Assembly (NCBI GenBank): GCA_029246685.1
Contig: JAQWMR010000008.1
Span: forward strand, 1-64,000
Length of the DNA: 64,000 nt
Direction of reading: 5' to 3'
From: Acidimicrobiales bacterium
GTDB taxonomy: Bacteria; Actinomycetota; Acidimicrobiia; Acidimicrobiales; Aldehydirespiratoraceae
How positions within the stretch are numbered: position 1 is the stretch's first letter; the number at the start of each line of letters is the position of its first letter. The translations under genes were made by a program, and so were the position numbers. Positions 51,007 to 60,704 of this stretch are shown in pieces. The notes below the pieces were generated by a model. The model was given only the letters and a program-made list of their open reading frames with translations. It was not told where the DNA came from and ran no database searches.

Positions 51007-51836
51007 CCGAGTCGACGATCCGCACGTCGGCCGATCTGCTAGCGGGGCTTCATCTCGAAGCGAACCACGCGGGCAGCTGGGTCGGTCCGGGGCTCGTCAT
51101 GCCGAAGGCGAAGTGGGTGTTCGGCGGGCTCGTCGGCGCGCAAGCACTCGTCGCCGCCGCGACCACTGTCGAGGACAAGACGCCGCGATCGGTCCGCATT
51201 CGCTTTCTTCGCCAGGCGCCGGCGCACGAACCGATCACACACGAAGTGACGGCGGTCGCGGACTCCACAAGCTTTTCTGATCGTCGTGTCGAAGCGTTCT
51301 CCGGTGGCGAGTTGGTCGCCACGACCACCGTCGTCTTCCACCGGCCCGACGAGACCCCGCTCGGGCATCAACACACGATGCCGACTGTGCCGGCCCCTGA
51401 CGACAGCCAGGGCTTCGCCGGAGCGGGATTCGAAACGATCGATCTCAACGATCCGCCCGCTCACAGCCTGCGGACGGCACCGCCGTCCCAGCGCCACTGG
51501 ATGAGCGCACCCGGGACGCCGGAGGACGACCCACTGGTCAACGCCGCAATGCTCACGATGGCGAGCGACCTCTTCCTCGTGGCGTCCGCGTGGCGGCCGG
51601 TGGACGGGCACTCGATCATTCAGGTCGATCAGGTGATGTCGTTCGGGCTCGATTTCACGGTCTGGTTCCACCATCCGGTAGCGATCGCCGGTTGGCACCT
51701 GCTGGACGTCGACACACCCTCGGCCGCGAACGGACGCTCGCTCTCCCTCGCCAACTGGTATCGGCCGGACGGCGAACTCGTCGCTTCCGTCGCTCTCGAC
51801 TCCGTGATGCGCGTGCGGCAGCCGCCGCAGACGTGA
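51003..51836 (+). CDS. Acyl-CoA thioesterase-like protein (TesB-type double hot-dog), CTG start
   Basis: Protein of 277 aa with two hot-dog repeats. The first half has VFGGLVGAQALVAAATTVED and TPRSVRIRFLRQAPAHEPIT. The second half has the active-site-type blocks SIIQVDQVMSFGLDFTVWFH and GRSLSLANWYRPDGELVASV. TesB-like enzymes cleave acyl-CoA to free acid. The frame has no ATG, GTG or TTG near its beginning. CTG 51003-51005 overlaps the permease TGA (CTGA), as the other genes of this operon do with ATGA or GTGA, and AGAAGAG lies just upstream. A thioesterase at the end of a transporter operon is unexpected. Confidence 0.85.
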   Translation: MTESTIRTSADLLAGLHLEANHAGSWVGPGLVMPKAKWVFGGLVGAQALVAAATTVEDKTPRSVRIRFLRQAPAHEPITHEVTAVADSTSFSDRRVEAFSGGELVATTTVVFHRPDETPLGHQHTMPTVPAPDDSQGFAGAGFETIDLNDPPAHSLRTAPPSQRHWMSAPGTPEDDPLVNAAMLTMASDLFLVASAWRPVDGHSIIQVDQVMSFGLDFTVWFHHPVAIAGWHLLDVDTPSAANGRSLSLANWYRPDGELVASVALDSVMRVRQPPQT

Positions 51837-51931
51837 GCGAGGCCAAACCTCGATGTCCGTTGGTGGCGTGTGTGTTGTGTGACCTCCGCGGTTCCCCTTT
51901 CCCCCACGTCCCCGCCGCCGATCGGTAATCG

Positions 51932-52420
51932 GTGGGGCCGCGTGACGACTTCGACGAGTTCTTCCTCGCGAATCACGCCGCGCTCGTCAGGACGATGACC
52001 GTGATCATCGGCGACGCCGCTCTGGCGGAAGACGTGGTGCAGGAGGCGTTTCAACGCGCCTAAGTCCGGTGGCGGCGTGTACGGCGTTACGACCAGCCGC
52101 TCGCCTGGGTCCGTCGGGTCGCCATCAATCACAGCCGCGACGTTGTTCGCAGCGAACAACGGCGTCGCGGAAGAGAGGAACGGGTCGCGCCCTCAGAGCG
52201 GGCGCACGATGAGCTCCCCGACGTCGACCTCCCCGGGCTCCTGGCGCAGCTCACTCATCAGCAACGCGTAGCCATGACGCTCCACTATCTCGACGGGCTG
52301 TCGGTTCTTCAGGTCGCTGCGGCGATGGGTCTGTCGGACGGCGCCGTGAAGTATCACCTCCACGTGGGCCGCAAGCGACTTGCTGGGCTGCTCCCGGACA
52401 ACGAGGACGGCCGTGGCTGA
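51932..52420 (+). pseudogene. ECF-type sigma factor gene with an internal TAA
   Basis: From GTG 51932 a single frame of 162 codons encodes a SigE-type ECF sigma factor. Region 2 is FDEFFLANHAALVRTMTVII and ALAEDVVQEAFQRA; then comes TAA (52061-52063), and VRWRRVRRYDQPLAWVRRVA continues in frame. Region 4 is HQQRVAMTLHYLDGLSVLQV and GAVKYHLHVGRKRLAGLL. The TAA falls where family members have an aromatic residue (EAFxRAY), so one base change explains it. The gene is coupled to an acidic partner gene that also has a nonsense codon. Similar in layout to the cassette at 21749. Confidence 0.85.
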
Positions 52421-53045
52421 CCGCCGATTCGCCGACCTCTTCGCGGCTGGCGCACCGGCCGTCGCTGACCGCGCCGCGACCGCAGCCGCCCTCCACGCAG
52501 CAGGCCCCGGGCTCACCGGTGCCCTCTCGGCGCGCCGCCGAGGGCTCCTCGGCGTTGCGGTGATCACCGGGATGCTCATGGGTGGCGTCGCCCTCGCGAC
52601 CCAGCAGCCGGGCGATCCGATCGTTGAGATCGTCGCCGACGAAGAGACGTTCACCAGCCCGGGCGGTTCGGTGACGACCCGGCTCGCCGATGACGAACTC
52701 GCGCTCGTTGCCCACATGGCCGCGCCCGGGTACGAAGCCGAGGTGCTCGCCGAGCTCATGGTGACTCTCGCCGTGCTGTTCCGGGGGCCGGAGGAGCACG
52801 TCATCTCGCTCACGATCAGCGACGACATGATCATCGAGGACGAGCCCGACACCAGCGCTCCGACACCGACCGACAACGAGAACGACGGGGACGACGACGA
52901 CAACCCGGCTGACCCGGATCCACCGGGACAGTCGATTGCCCTGGGCTAGGGCAACGAGAACCCGAGCGAGGGCGATCCTCCCGGACAATCGATCGCGCCC
53001 GGGCAGGGCAATGAGAACCCGGGTAAGGGGAACGGCGACGACTGA
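52413..53045 (+). pseudogene. Acidic single-pass membrane partner of the sigma factor, with internal TAG
   Basis: GTG 52413 lies inside the last codons of the sigma gene. The product has an N-terminal cytoplasmic part (ADRRFADLFAAGAPAVADRA), one membrane helix (GLLGVAVITGMLMGGVALAT), a short globular region and an acidic stretch (NENDGDDDDNPADPDPPG). TAG at 52947-52949 falls inside a short repeat: PPGQSIALG-stop-GNENPSEGD is followed by PPGQSIAPGQGNENPGKGN and TGA at 53043-53045. Comparison of the two repeat units shows the stop replaces CAG (Gln). The shorter product would be 178 aa, the intact one 210. No known family. Confidence 0.72.
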
Positions 53046-53101
53046 TCCGAGGATTTCCTCCGCTCAGCCAAACCCGCCACGGGGGTGGTGACGTCTAGAA
53101 G

Positions 53102-53133
53102 TGTTGGAGGGGAGCCACCGCCCCTCTTCACCA
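53102..53133. other. Hairpin in the gap after the sigma/partner cassette
   Basis: GTTGG at 53102-53106 pairs with CCAAC at 53129-53133 and AGGGG with CCCCT inside it, giving an interrupted stem. A T-rich stretch (GTTCTTTGTTT) follows on the plus strand. It could help end transcription, but the stem has an asymmetric bulge. Confidence 0.35.
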
Positions 53134-53173
53134 ACATCGTGTTCTTTGTTTCGCCGCGAGGCCACGATGCACT

Positions 53174-53218
53174 CCAACCGTCCTGGGTTCTCGTAACCTA
53201 GGGCGGTTGGCAGTTTTT
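53174..53218 (+). terminator. Intrinsic terminator
   Basis: A 16-bp stem (53174-53189 with 53195-53210, two G-T wobble pairs, no mismatch) and a 5-base CTCGT loop are followed by CAG and five T at 53214-53218. It would end transcripts from the sigma/partner cassette. The stem also works for leuA transcripts from the other side, though without a T run there. Confidence 0.75.
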
Positions 53219-53232
53219 GGGTCGGCGTGGAG

Positions 53233-54948
<1,716 letters not shown>

Positions 54949-55007
54949 TTACGGAGGTGTGCTGAAACAAGGATATTCGTGGATGGGGCAGGTCTCGCGA
55001 ACGTGCT

Positions 55008-55079
55008 GGAAAAGCACGAAACCCCTCGGGCCCGTGGGCACGAGGGGTTCGGCGAGCGCCGGTATGTGGCGCTCGCCTA
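55008..55079 (-). promoter_or_regulatory. leuA transcription attenuator
   Basis: Downstream of the leader peptide on the minus strand, GGCGAGCGCC and GGCGCTCGCC (55077-55051) form a 10-bp stem that overlaps the leader stop codon. A second hairpin, AACCCCTCG with CGAGGGGTT (55049-55020), follows and then TTTCGTGCTTTTCC. The second has terminator shape. Ribosome position on the leucine codons would decide which structures form. This is the known logic of amino-acid attenuators, including actinobacterial leuA leaders. The exact alternative pairing needs folding. Confidence 0.7.
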
Positions 55080-55115
55080 CACGAGAAGAATCAGGGTCAA
55101 CAGGTGTTGCCTCAC
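55077..55115 (-). CDS. Leucine-rich leader peptide of leuA
   Basis: GTG 55115 opens a 12-codon frame reading M-R-Q-H-L-L-T-L-I-L-L-V and ending TAG at 55077. Five of twelve codons are leucine (CTG, TTG, CTG, CTT, CTC), next to an Ile and a Val codon. An in-frame GTG three codons earlier is an alternative start. The peptide lies upstream of leuA and directly before the attenuator hairpins, as expected for a leucine-sensing leader. Confidence 0.75.
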   Translation of the reverse strand: MRQHLLTLILLV

Positions 55116-55164
55116 GGATGTCACCCTACGCCAATCGGCGCGGGAGTCAACATCGTTCGTGATC

Positions 55165-55170
55165 TACGCT
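55165..55170 (+). promoter_or_regulatory. -10 box of a probable leaderless transcript (phosphodiesterase-like gene)
   Basis: TACGCT ends 6 bases before ATG 55177. The same box at the same spacing occurs before the genes at 57916 (TAGCGT) and 61578 (TACGCT). Confidence 0.4.
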
Positions 55171-55176
55171 CGCGCG

Positions 55177-56658
55177 ATGACAATCGAACGAGCCGAGACC
55201 GTTGACCGCGCCGAGGCCGTGCTCACCGATCCGGGGTTGTCTGGCGAGGTCGACTCCATTCTGCGGCAAACGCCTCAGGGATACCGGGCAGCGTCTCACG
55301 AAGGCAGCGTCGACTTCGTTCGTGGCGAGGACGACTCGATCGACGTAACGAGGACGAGTGGCAACCATCCTCTGCGGGACGATTCCGCCAAGCAGCGCAC
55401 GACTGTGGCGGCAGAGCACAGAGGGGCTGATGATCGTCTGGGCGATCACGCCACACCCGGAGCGATGGCATCGATCGCGCAGTACTTCGACTCCCCTCAC
55501 GCGCCGGACCTGGTGATCCTCCATGCGCCCTCGCATCGCTTCCACGGCAACGTCGGCGAGCACGGGTCGCTCGCCACCACCCAAGCGCGCGCGCCGTTCA
55601 TCGCGGCCGGGCCCGGCGTACTCGCTCGCAGGATCGTGGACGAACACATTCGCACCGTCGACGTCGCGCCCACCGTGGCGGCCCTTCTGGGCTGCGCTCC
55701 GATCGACGGCCACGACGGGCTCGGTCGCGCTCGCTCCGGCGTGAGGCTCCGGGTGCAGGACGGCGACGAGGCCATTGCGCTGCTCGACCCCGATCAGCGG
55801 CCGGATCATGTCGTGCTGTTTCTCTGGGACGGCTGCAATCCGCAGGCCCTCCACGAAGCTGCCGCGTCGGGTGAGGCGCCCGCCATCGCCGCGCTGATCG
55901 AGCGGGGGACGTCCTACCGCAACGGCGCCTTTGCCGCGCTGCCCACGGCCACGCTGGCCAACCACACGGCCGAGACCACCGGCGTGTTTCCCGGCCGCTC
56001 CGGCATCCTCCACAACACCTGGTACGACCGCGGCCGAGACGTCGTCGTCGACCTCCTCGACTTCGAGCAGATGATCACGGCGCGCGACCACATCCGCCCC
56101 GACATCGAGACGATCCACGAGGCACTGAAACGCAACGATCCCGACGCGCTCTCTGTCGCCACCTACGAGTACGGCGACCGCGGAGCCGACTGGTCCACCT
56201 ACATCCAGATGAGCACGGGAGGCCGGCAGGGTCCGCTCACCGACGAGGAGCGGCGTCGGCATCGCAGCACCGACTTCATGGGCGTGGCGGACTTCCGCAA
56301 CTACTCCGTCTACGACGCCCACAGCCTCGGCGACGCGAAGTACTGCTGGTCCGGCGACCTCGGAGGACTCCCCCGGTTCTCCTGGTTCACGCTCAATCTC
56401 ACGGACTCGGCCGGCCACTACGGTGGGCCCCACAGCGAGATGGGACGCGCCGCGATCCGCGACAGCGACGCCCGCATGGGCGAGATCATCGGCGAGATCG
56501 AACGCCGCGGGGTGCTCGACCGCACCGCAATCGTGATGTGCGCCGATCACGGCATGCAGACCACCGCCGACGGCGAACCGGCTGACCTGACGGCTCCGCT
56601 GCGAGCCGGCGGCGTGGACCACCTCATGGTCGACGCCCAGTACGTGTACCTGCGGTGA
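55177..56658 (+). CDS. Alkaline-phosphatase-superfamily protein (phosphodiesterase/pyrophosphatase-like)
   Basis: Protein of 493 aa. The second half (about 210-493) is a nucleotide-pyrophosphatase-like domain. RPDHVVLFLWDGCNP has the first metal-binding Asp and AALPTATLANHTAETTGVFP the Thr nucleophile region. LTDSAGHYGGPHSE has Asp/His ligands and IVMCADHGMQTT the last Asp-His pair. The first half contains segments normally found near the C-terminus of this fold: PDLVILHAPSHRFHGNVGEH, QARAPFIAAGPGV and RTVDVAPTVAALLGC. The order is therefore back-half then front-half, either a duplicated degenerate domain or a family-specific arrangement. Probably cytoplasmic, as no signal peptide is seen. 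Confidence 0.82.
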   Translation: MTIERAETVDRAEAVLTDPGLSGEVDSILRQTPQGYRAASHEGSVDFVRGEDDSIDVTRTSGNHPLRDDSAKQRTTVAAEHRGADDRLGDHATPGAMASIAQYFDSPHAPDLVILHAPSHRFHGNVGEHGSLATTQARAPFIAAGPGVLARRIVDEHIRTVDVAPTVAALLGCAPIDGHDGLGRARSGVRLRVQDGDEAIALLDPDQRPDHVVLFLWDGCNPQALHEAAASGEAPAIAALIERGTSYRNGAFAALPTATLANHTAETTGVFPGRSGILHNTWYDRGRDVVVDLLDFEQMITARDHIRPDIETIHEALKRNDPDALSVATYEYGDRGADWSTYIQMSTGGRQGPLTDEERRRHRSTDFMGVADFRNYSVYDAHSLGDAKYCWSGDLGGLPRFSWFTLNLTDSAGHYGGPHSEMGRAAIRDSDARMGEIIGEIERRGVLDRTAIVMCADHGMQTTADGEPADLTAPLRAGGVDHLMVDAQYVYLR

Positions 56659-57031
56659 GCGATGGCACCTCGCCCGCGACGGGCGACTGGGACGTCGGCA
56701 TCATCTGGCTGACCCGCCACCTCCAGCGGCCTGACCGCATGTTGCGTGGCCGCTGGCGGGCTGCACGCGGAACGCAAGCGGAGCGCGAAACCGACCGACG
56801 GTCGACCGCCGCCGACGCGCTGGAGATCGTCGCCCGCCGTGGCAACGAGCAGCACGAAATTGCGAGTCCGAGGGTTTCGCAACGCCGGCACCGTGACAGC
56901 GGAGATCGAAGCCGGTCTTCGGCTCGGCTACGCGCAAGCGCGAGTTCCGTCTGCTCGGTCGTGTCTACGGGGTCGTCCTCACCGTCGACCTGGTCGTGGG
57001 GGCGATTTTGCTCTTCGCCGCGCTCAGCTGA
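56655..57031 (+). pseudogene. Possible frameshifted small membrane protein gene
   Basis: GTG 56655 overlaps the upstream stop (GTGA) and opens a basic, soluble-looking N-terminus (GDWDVGIIWLTRHLQRPDRM). Near 56900-56930 a second frame takes over. It reads GSATRKREFRLLGRVYGVVL and then a membrane helix (LTVDLVVGAILLFAALS), closing at TGA 57029-57031. Neither part makes sense alone, so a frameshift is suspected. No family recognised. It overlaps the convergent hydrolase gene by 8 bases. Confidence 0.3.
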
Positions 57032-57884
57032 AGCCGTCGAGGAACGTTGTGACCGCGGCGGTGAAGGCGTCGTTGCGATCACCGGCCACCATGTGACCGG
57101 CCTCGCTCACGTCGACGAACTCCGCGTTTGGCACTTCGTCCACGAACTCCACGGCGCCCTCGGGCGAAACCACGTCGCTCATGCGGCCCCGCACCAACAT
57201 CATCGGTTCGGGAATCGCCTTCGCGCAGTTCATCAGCAACGTCGGATCGTTGATCTCGCTCGGGCCACGGTCGGCCGCCGGTGAGATGAACTTCGGATCC
57301 CAGTGCCAGTACCAGCGGCCGTCGCGCTCGCGAAGGTTCTTGCGGAGTCCGTCGATCGACGGCGGGCGATCCCGGTGATGGTTGTAGGCGGCGACGGCGT
57401 CGGCCGCCTCCTCAAGGCTCGCGAAGCCGCTCTCCGCGTTGGCCATCATGAACGAGGCGATCCGATCCGTTCCCTTCTTCTCCATGTTCGGAACGATGTC
57501 GACGAGAACGAGCCCGCGACTTGCGCCGGGGGCGTCCTGTCCGAGCAGAAGCAGTGAGGTCAGCCCGCCGAGCGAGGCGCCGACGAGCGCGGGCCGGTCC
57601 CCGATCTCGCTCATGACCGCTGCGACATCCGCCGCGAACTTCGACAGGCGATAGTCGCCGGTCGGCGACCAGTCGCTCTCGCCGTGCCCGCGGGCATCCA
57701 CGGTCCACGAGCACCAGCCTCGCTCCGCCACCGCGGCGGCGGTTCCACCCCAGGAGTAGCGGGTCTGACCGCCACCGTGGAGGAAGACCACGTTGCGCTC
57801 GCCGGGTGCGCCCCGACGGTCCGCGACGAGCGTCAGGTCGTCGGAGCCGGTGAAGGTGATTCGGGTCGGGTCACTCGACTGCAT
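57024..57884 (-). CDS. Alpha/beta hydrolase
   Basis: A 286-aa alpha/beta-hydrolase fold enzyme. The oxyanion-hole block is VVFLHGGGQTRYSWGG and the DARGHGES motif follows. The nucleophile elbow is GASLGG (Ser near residue 104), the acid is probably the Asp in GRMSDVVSPEG, and the catalytic His is in SEAGHMVAGDRND. Family members cleave esters, lactones or C-C bonds. TACCTT lies 8 bases before the ATG, divergent from the amidohydrolase promoter. Confidence 0.92.
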   Translation of the reverse strand: MQSSDPTRITFTGSDDLTLVADRRGAPGERNVVFLHGGGQTRYSWGGTAAAVAERGWCSWTVDARGHGESDWSPTGDYRLSKFAADVAAVMSEIGDRPALVGASLGGLTSLLLLGQDAPGASRGLVLVDIVPNMEKKGTDRIASFMMANAESGFASLEEAADAVAAYNHHRDRPPSIDGLRKNLRERDGRWYWHWDPKFISPAADRGPSEINDPTLLMNCAKAIPEPMMLVRGRMSDVVSPEGAVEFVDEVPNAEFVDVSEAGHMVAGDRNDAFTAAVTTFLDGFS

Positions 57885-57903
57885 GACGCCGGAAGGTAAC
57901 CGT

Positions 57904-57909
57904 TAGCGT
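57904..57909 (+). promoter_or_regulatory. -10 box of a probable leaderless transcript (amidohydrolase)
   Basis: TAGCGT ends 6 bases before ATG 57916 in a 31-base divergent gap shared with the hydrolase gene. Confidence 0.4.
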
Positions 57910-57915
57910 CCGCTC

Positions 57916-58833
57916 ATGGCATTTCCTGAGCTCCCGTTCGCCGGCGGCGGCGTCATCGACACGATGATGGGCACCACTGCGGGCACCACGGGCAAGAACC
58001 GCTACGCGTTCCTCGACCAAGCGCTCAAGGACGCCGAGTCGGCCAACATGAACTTCCCGGCGCAGTACATGTTCAAGGACGTGCCGTTCTCGGATCAGGC
58101 CCGCGACGCCGACGGGAACCTCGAAGAACCGCCCCAGGGTTCCGACCTTCTGCTCCCCTTCATGGATCGGGCCGGTGTCGAGATCGCCATGGTCGGCTGC
58201 AAGCCCGACGGGGAGGGCTACGGCAACCAGTGTGTGCGAGATCATCCGGATCGCTTCATTGCCGCCTTCGAGGCCGACCCGAACGACGGCGTCGACGCTC
58301 TCCGCCAGATTCGTGCGATGCACGCCGAACCCGGGTTGCGGGCCGTCACCGCGTTCCCGTCGGGCCGCAACCCGCAGGTGCCGATCGATGCGCCGCTGAT
58401 GTACCCGATCTATGCGCTGTGCGTTGAGCTCGACATTCCCATCTTCTGCTGCGCCGGCATCCCCGGGCCCCGGGTTCCGGCCGATGCCCAACACGTTCGC
58501 CGCATCGACAACGTGATGTACGACTTCCCCGAGCTGACCTTCGTGACCCGTCATGGCTGCGAGCCGTGGGAGGACCTCGCGGTGAAGCTGATGCTCAAGT
58601 GGCCGGGGCTGCACTACTCCACCTCGGCATTCTCCCCGAAGCACTACCCGCAGGCGATCATCGACTACGCGAACACCCGCGGCGCCGAGAAGGTGATCTA
58701 CGGCGGCTACTTCCCGATGGGGCTCTCGCTGGATCGCATCTTCGAGCAGATGGCCGACGTGCCCTTCCGGGACCACGTGTGGGAGCCGTTCCTACGAACG
58801 AACGCCGCTCGCGTGCTCCGCCTCGAGGGCTAG
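57916..58833 (+). CDS. Amidohydrolase family 2 protein
   Basis: TIM-barrel protein of 305 aa related to the one at 44539. FMDRAGVEIAMVGCKPDGEG, HPDRFIAAFEADPNDGVDAL, IPIFCCAGIPGPRVPADAQ, TRHGCEPWEDLAVKLML and FSPKHYPQAIIDYANTRGAE are the shared blocks. The usual N-terminal HxH is absent (GGGVIDTMMG), and the terminal metal Asp position reads YGGYFPMG, so the metal site is more degraded than in the paralogue. Non-hydrolytic (decarboxylase or hydratase-like) roles are possible. Ends with TAG 11 bases before the convergent GGDEF-EAL gene. Confidence 0.87.
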   Translation: MAFPELPFAGGGVIDTMMGTTAGTTGKNRYAFLDQALKDAESANMNFPAQYMFKDVPFSDQARDADGNLEEPPQGSDLLLPFMDRAGVEIAMVGCKPDGEGYGNQCVRDHPDRFIAAFEADPNDGVDALRQIRAMHAEPGLRAVTAFPSGRNPQVPIDAPLMYPIYALCVELDIPIFCCAGIPGPRVPADAQHVRRIDNVMYDFPELTFVTRHGCEPWEDLAVKLMLKWPGLHYSTSAFSPKHYPQAIIDYANTRGAEKVIYGGYFPMGLSLDRIFEQMADVPFRDHVWEPFLRTNAARVLRLEG

Positions 58834-58844
58834 AGGAGTGCTGG

Positions 58845-60675
58845 CTAGACCAGCACCGCCTCGCGGGCGTCGAGCCACTGGACGAGATCGAGGACCGGCA
58901 TCGGTCGGGCGACCCCGTAGCCCTGGAGCCGATCGACGGGGAGGTTGCGGTCGAGCAGGTAACTGCGCACGGCCATGTCCTCGACGCCTTCGGCGACCAC
59001 GACGAGATCCAGGGCGCGGCCGAGGTGGCTCACCGCGGTGACGATCGCTTCGTCGTCGATGGAAGTCAGCACGTTCGCCATGAAGCTTCGATCGATCTTC
59101 ACGGACGTGACGGGCAGCTGACGGAGGCGGCTGAGCGATGGGTGACCCGTTCCGAAGTCGTCGATTGCGATACCCATACCGAGTTCGCCGAGTGCGCTGA
59201 GCACCGCTCGCGCGGTCGATTGTTCGTCGACCATCTCATCTTCGATCACTTCGACGGTGACGCGCTGCGGCACGACATCGTGACGCCGGAGCGCATCGTC
59301 GGCACGGAAGACCGCAGCAGACTGCCGGCGGACACATCGACGGACACGCCGATGTCGAGCGGCTGCAGCCGACTGGCGAGCGCCGCGGCCTGTTCGAACA
59401 CGAGGCGGTCCATGGTCGAGCGGCGACCGATGCCCTCGACCAGCTGCAGGAAGTCGGCGGGGGCAAGCACGCCCAGCTGGGGGTGATGCCACCGCAAAAG
59501 TCCCTCGGCGTCGACAACGTTCTGCGATTCCGTCTCGATGATCGGTTGGAAGAAGAGCTCGAACTCGCCTTCCTCGCAGCCTCGCTCGACATCCCCGGAC
59601 AGCGAGATGCGTTTGCGCGACGCCGACCGGGTCTGACCGGACCAACGGCGCACGCCCACCTGCGTGCGCTTTGCCTCGTACATGGCGAGATCGGCGCGCC
59701 GGATCAGCTCCGTTGCGTCGACGCCGCTTTCGGCGAACGCAACGCCGATCGACGCACCGACGGACACGTCGATGTCGCCGAGAGGGATGCGGTGCCGGCA
59801 GACCGTCAGGAGTTCACCGGCGAGCGCGTTCGGGTCTCCATCGACGACGAGGACGGAGAACTCGTCGCCGTCGGCCCGAGCGAGGACGCCCTCAGCGCCG
59901 ATGGTCGCTTCCATGCGGGAGGCGAGGGCACACAGGAGTTCATCGCCGACCTTGTGACCGAGCGTGTCGTTGATGTCCTTGAATCCGTCGAGGTCGATTG
60001 CGATGACGGCATGGACCTCTGCGGTCGCGATCGCGGCGGCGAGGCCGGCGCGGTTTCGGAGCCCGGTCAACAAGTCGTGCTCCACCCGATGACGGATGCG
60101 CAACTTGTGGCGCAGGTCGCGTTCGCGCTGGGTCGCGGACATGAAGAACAGAAGAAGAACAGAAGTGGAAACAACAGCACGTAGACGGTGACGAGAACGA
60201 TCCAGTTGTCGATCGACTTCGTGATGCCGACCGCGGTGAAGCCGACTGTCCCGATCGTCGCGCTGTAGAACAACGACCGCGTGTCTTCCCCGGCAACGAA
60301 CGCGACCATCGCGACCGCGACGAGCATCGCCGCGGTGTAGGTCGTGGGCAGCAAAATCGGAACCACGACGCACCACACCATGTCCACCACAGTGGCCACG
60401 GCGAGGACGCGATCCGGCTCGACGAAGCGACGAACCAGCCACGACCCGAGCGGGACCGGGCCGACGAGCAGGGCCGCGATCCACATCCGGTCGTCGCCCA
60501 GCATCGGGAGGAGAGCGACCGCCATTCCGAGCGAGATCGCCGACAACGTTCGGATCCAGACAACCCGCAGCACGAGGTTGGGATCCCAACGGGCTTCGTG
60601 CTCGAGCGCGGAAGGTGACGTCACGTGCTCTCCATCGGCAGTTTTGCCCGCGCTGTGAACGCCGAGGGTGGGCAT
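58845..60675 (-). pseudogene. Membrane GGDEF-EAL cyclic-di-GMP protein with two frameshifts
   Basis: The N-terminal frame from 60675 gives five or six membrane helices (LSAISLGMAVALLPML ... IVLVTVYVLLFPLLFF). At the short repeat near 60140-60155 (CTTCTGTTCTT twice) the protein moves frame. It continues RVEHDLLTGLRNRAGLAA and a diguanylate-cyclase domain whose signature reads ADGDEF instead of GGDEF, then the start of the EAL domain with EGLLRW in place of EALLRW. Near 59309 a second shift leads to VTVEVIEDEMVDEQ, AIDDFGTGHPSLSRL, SVKIDRSF and AEGVEDMAV, ending TAG at 58845. All other EAL metal-site blocks are intact, so a phosphodiesterase is likely if the frame is repaired. Confidence 0.82.
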
Positions 60676-60704
60676 TGGACGGTCCAGACCGGCATGCTGG
60701 GGCC

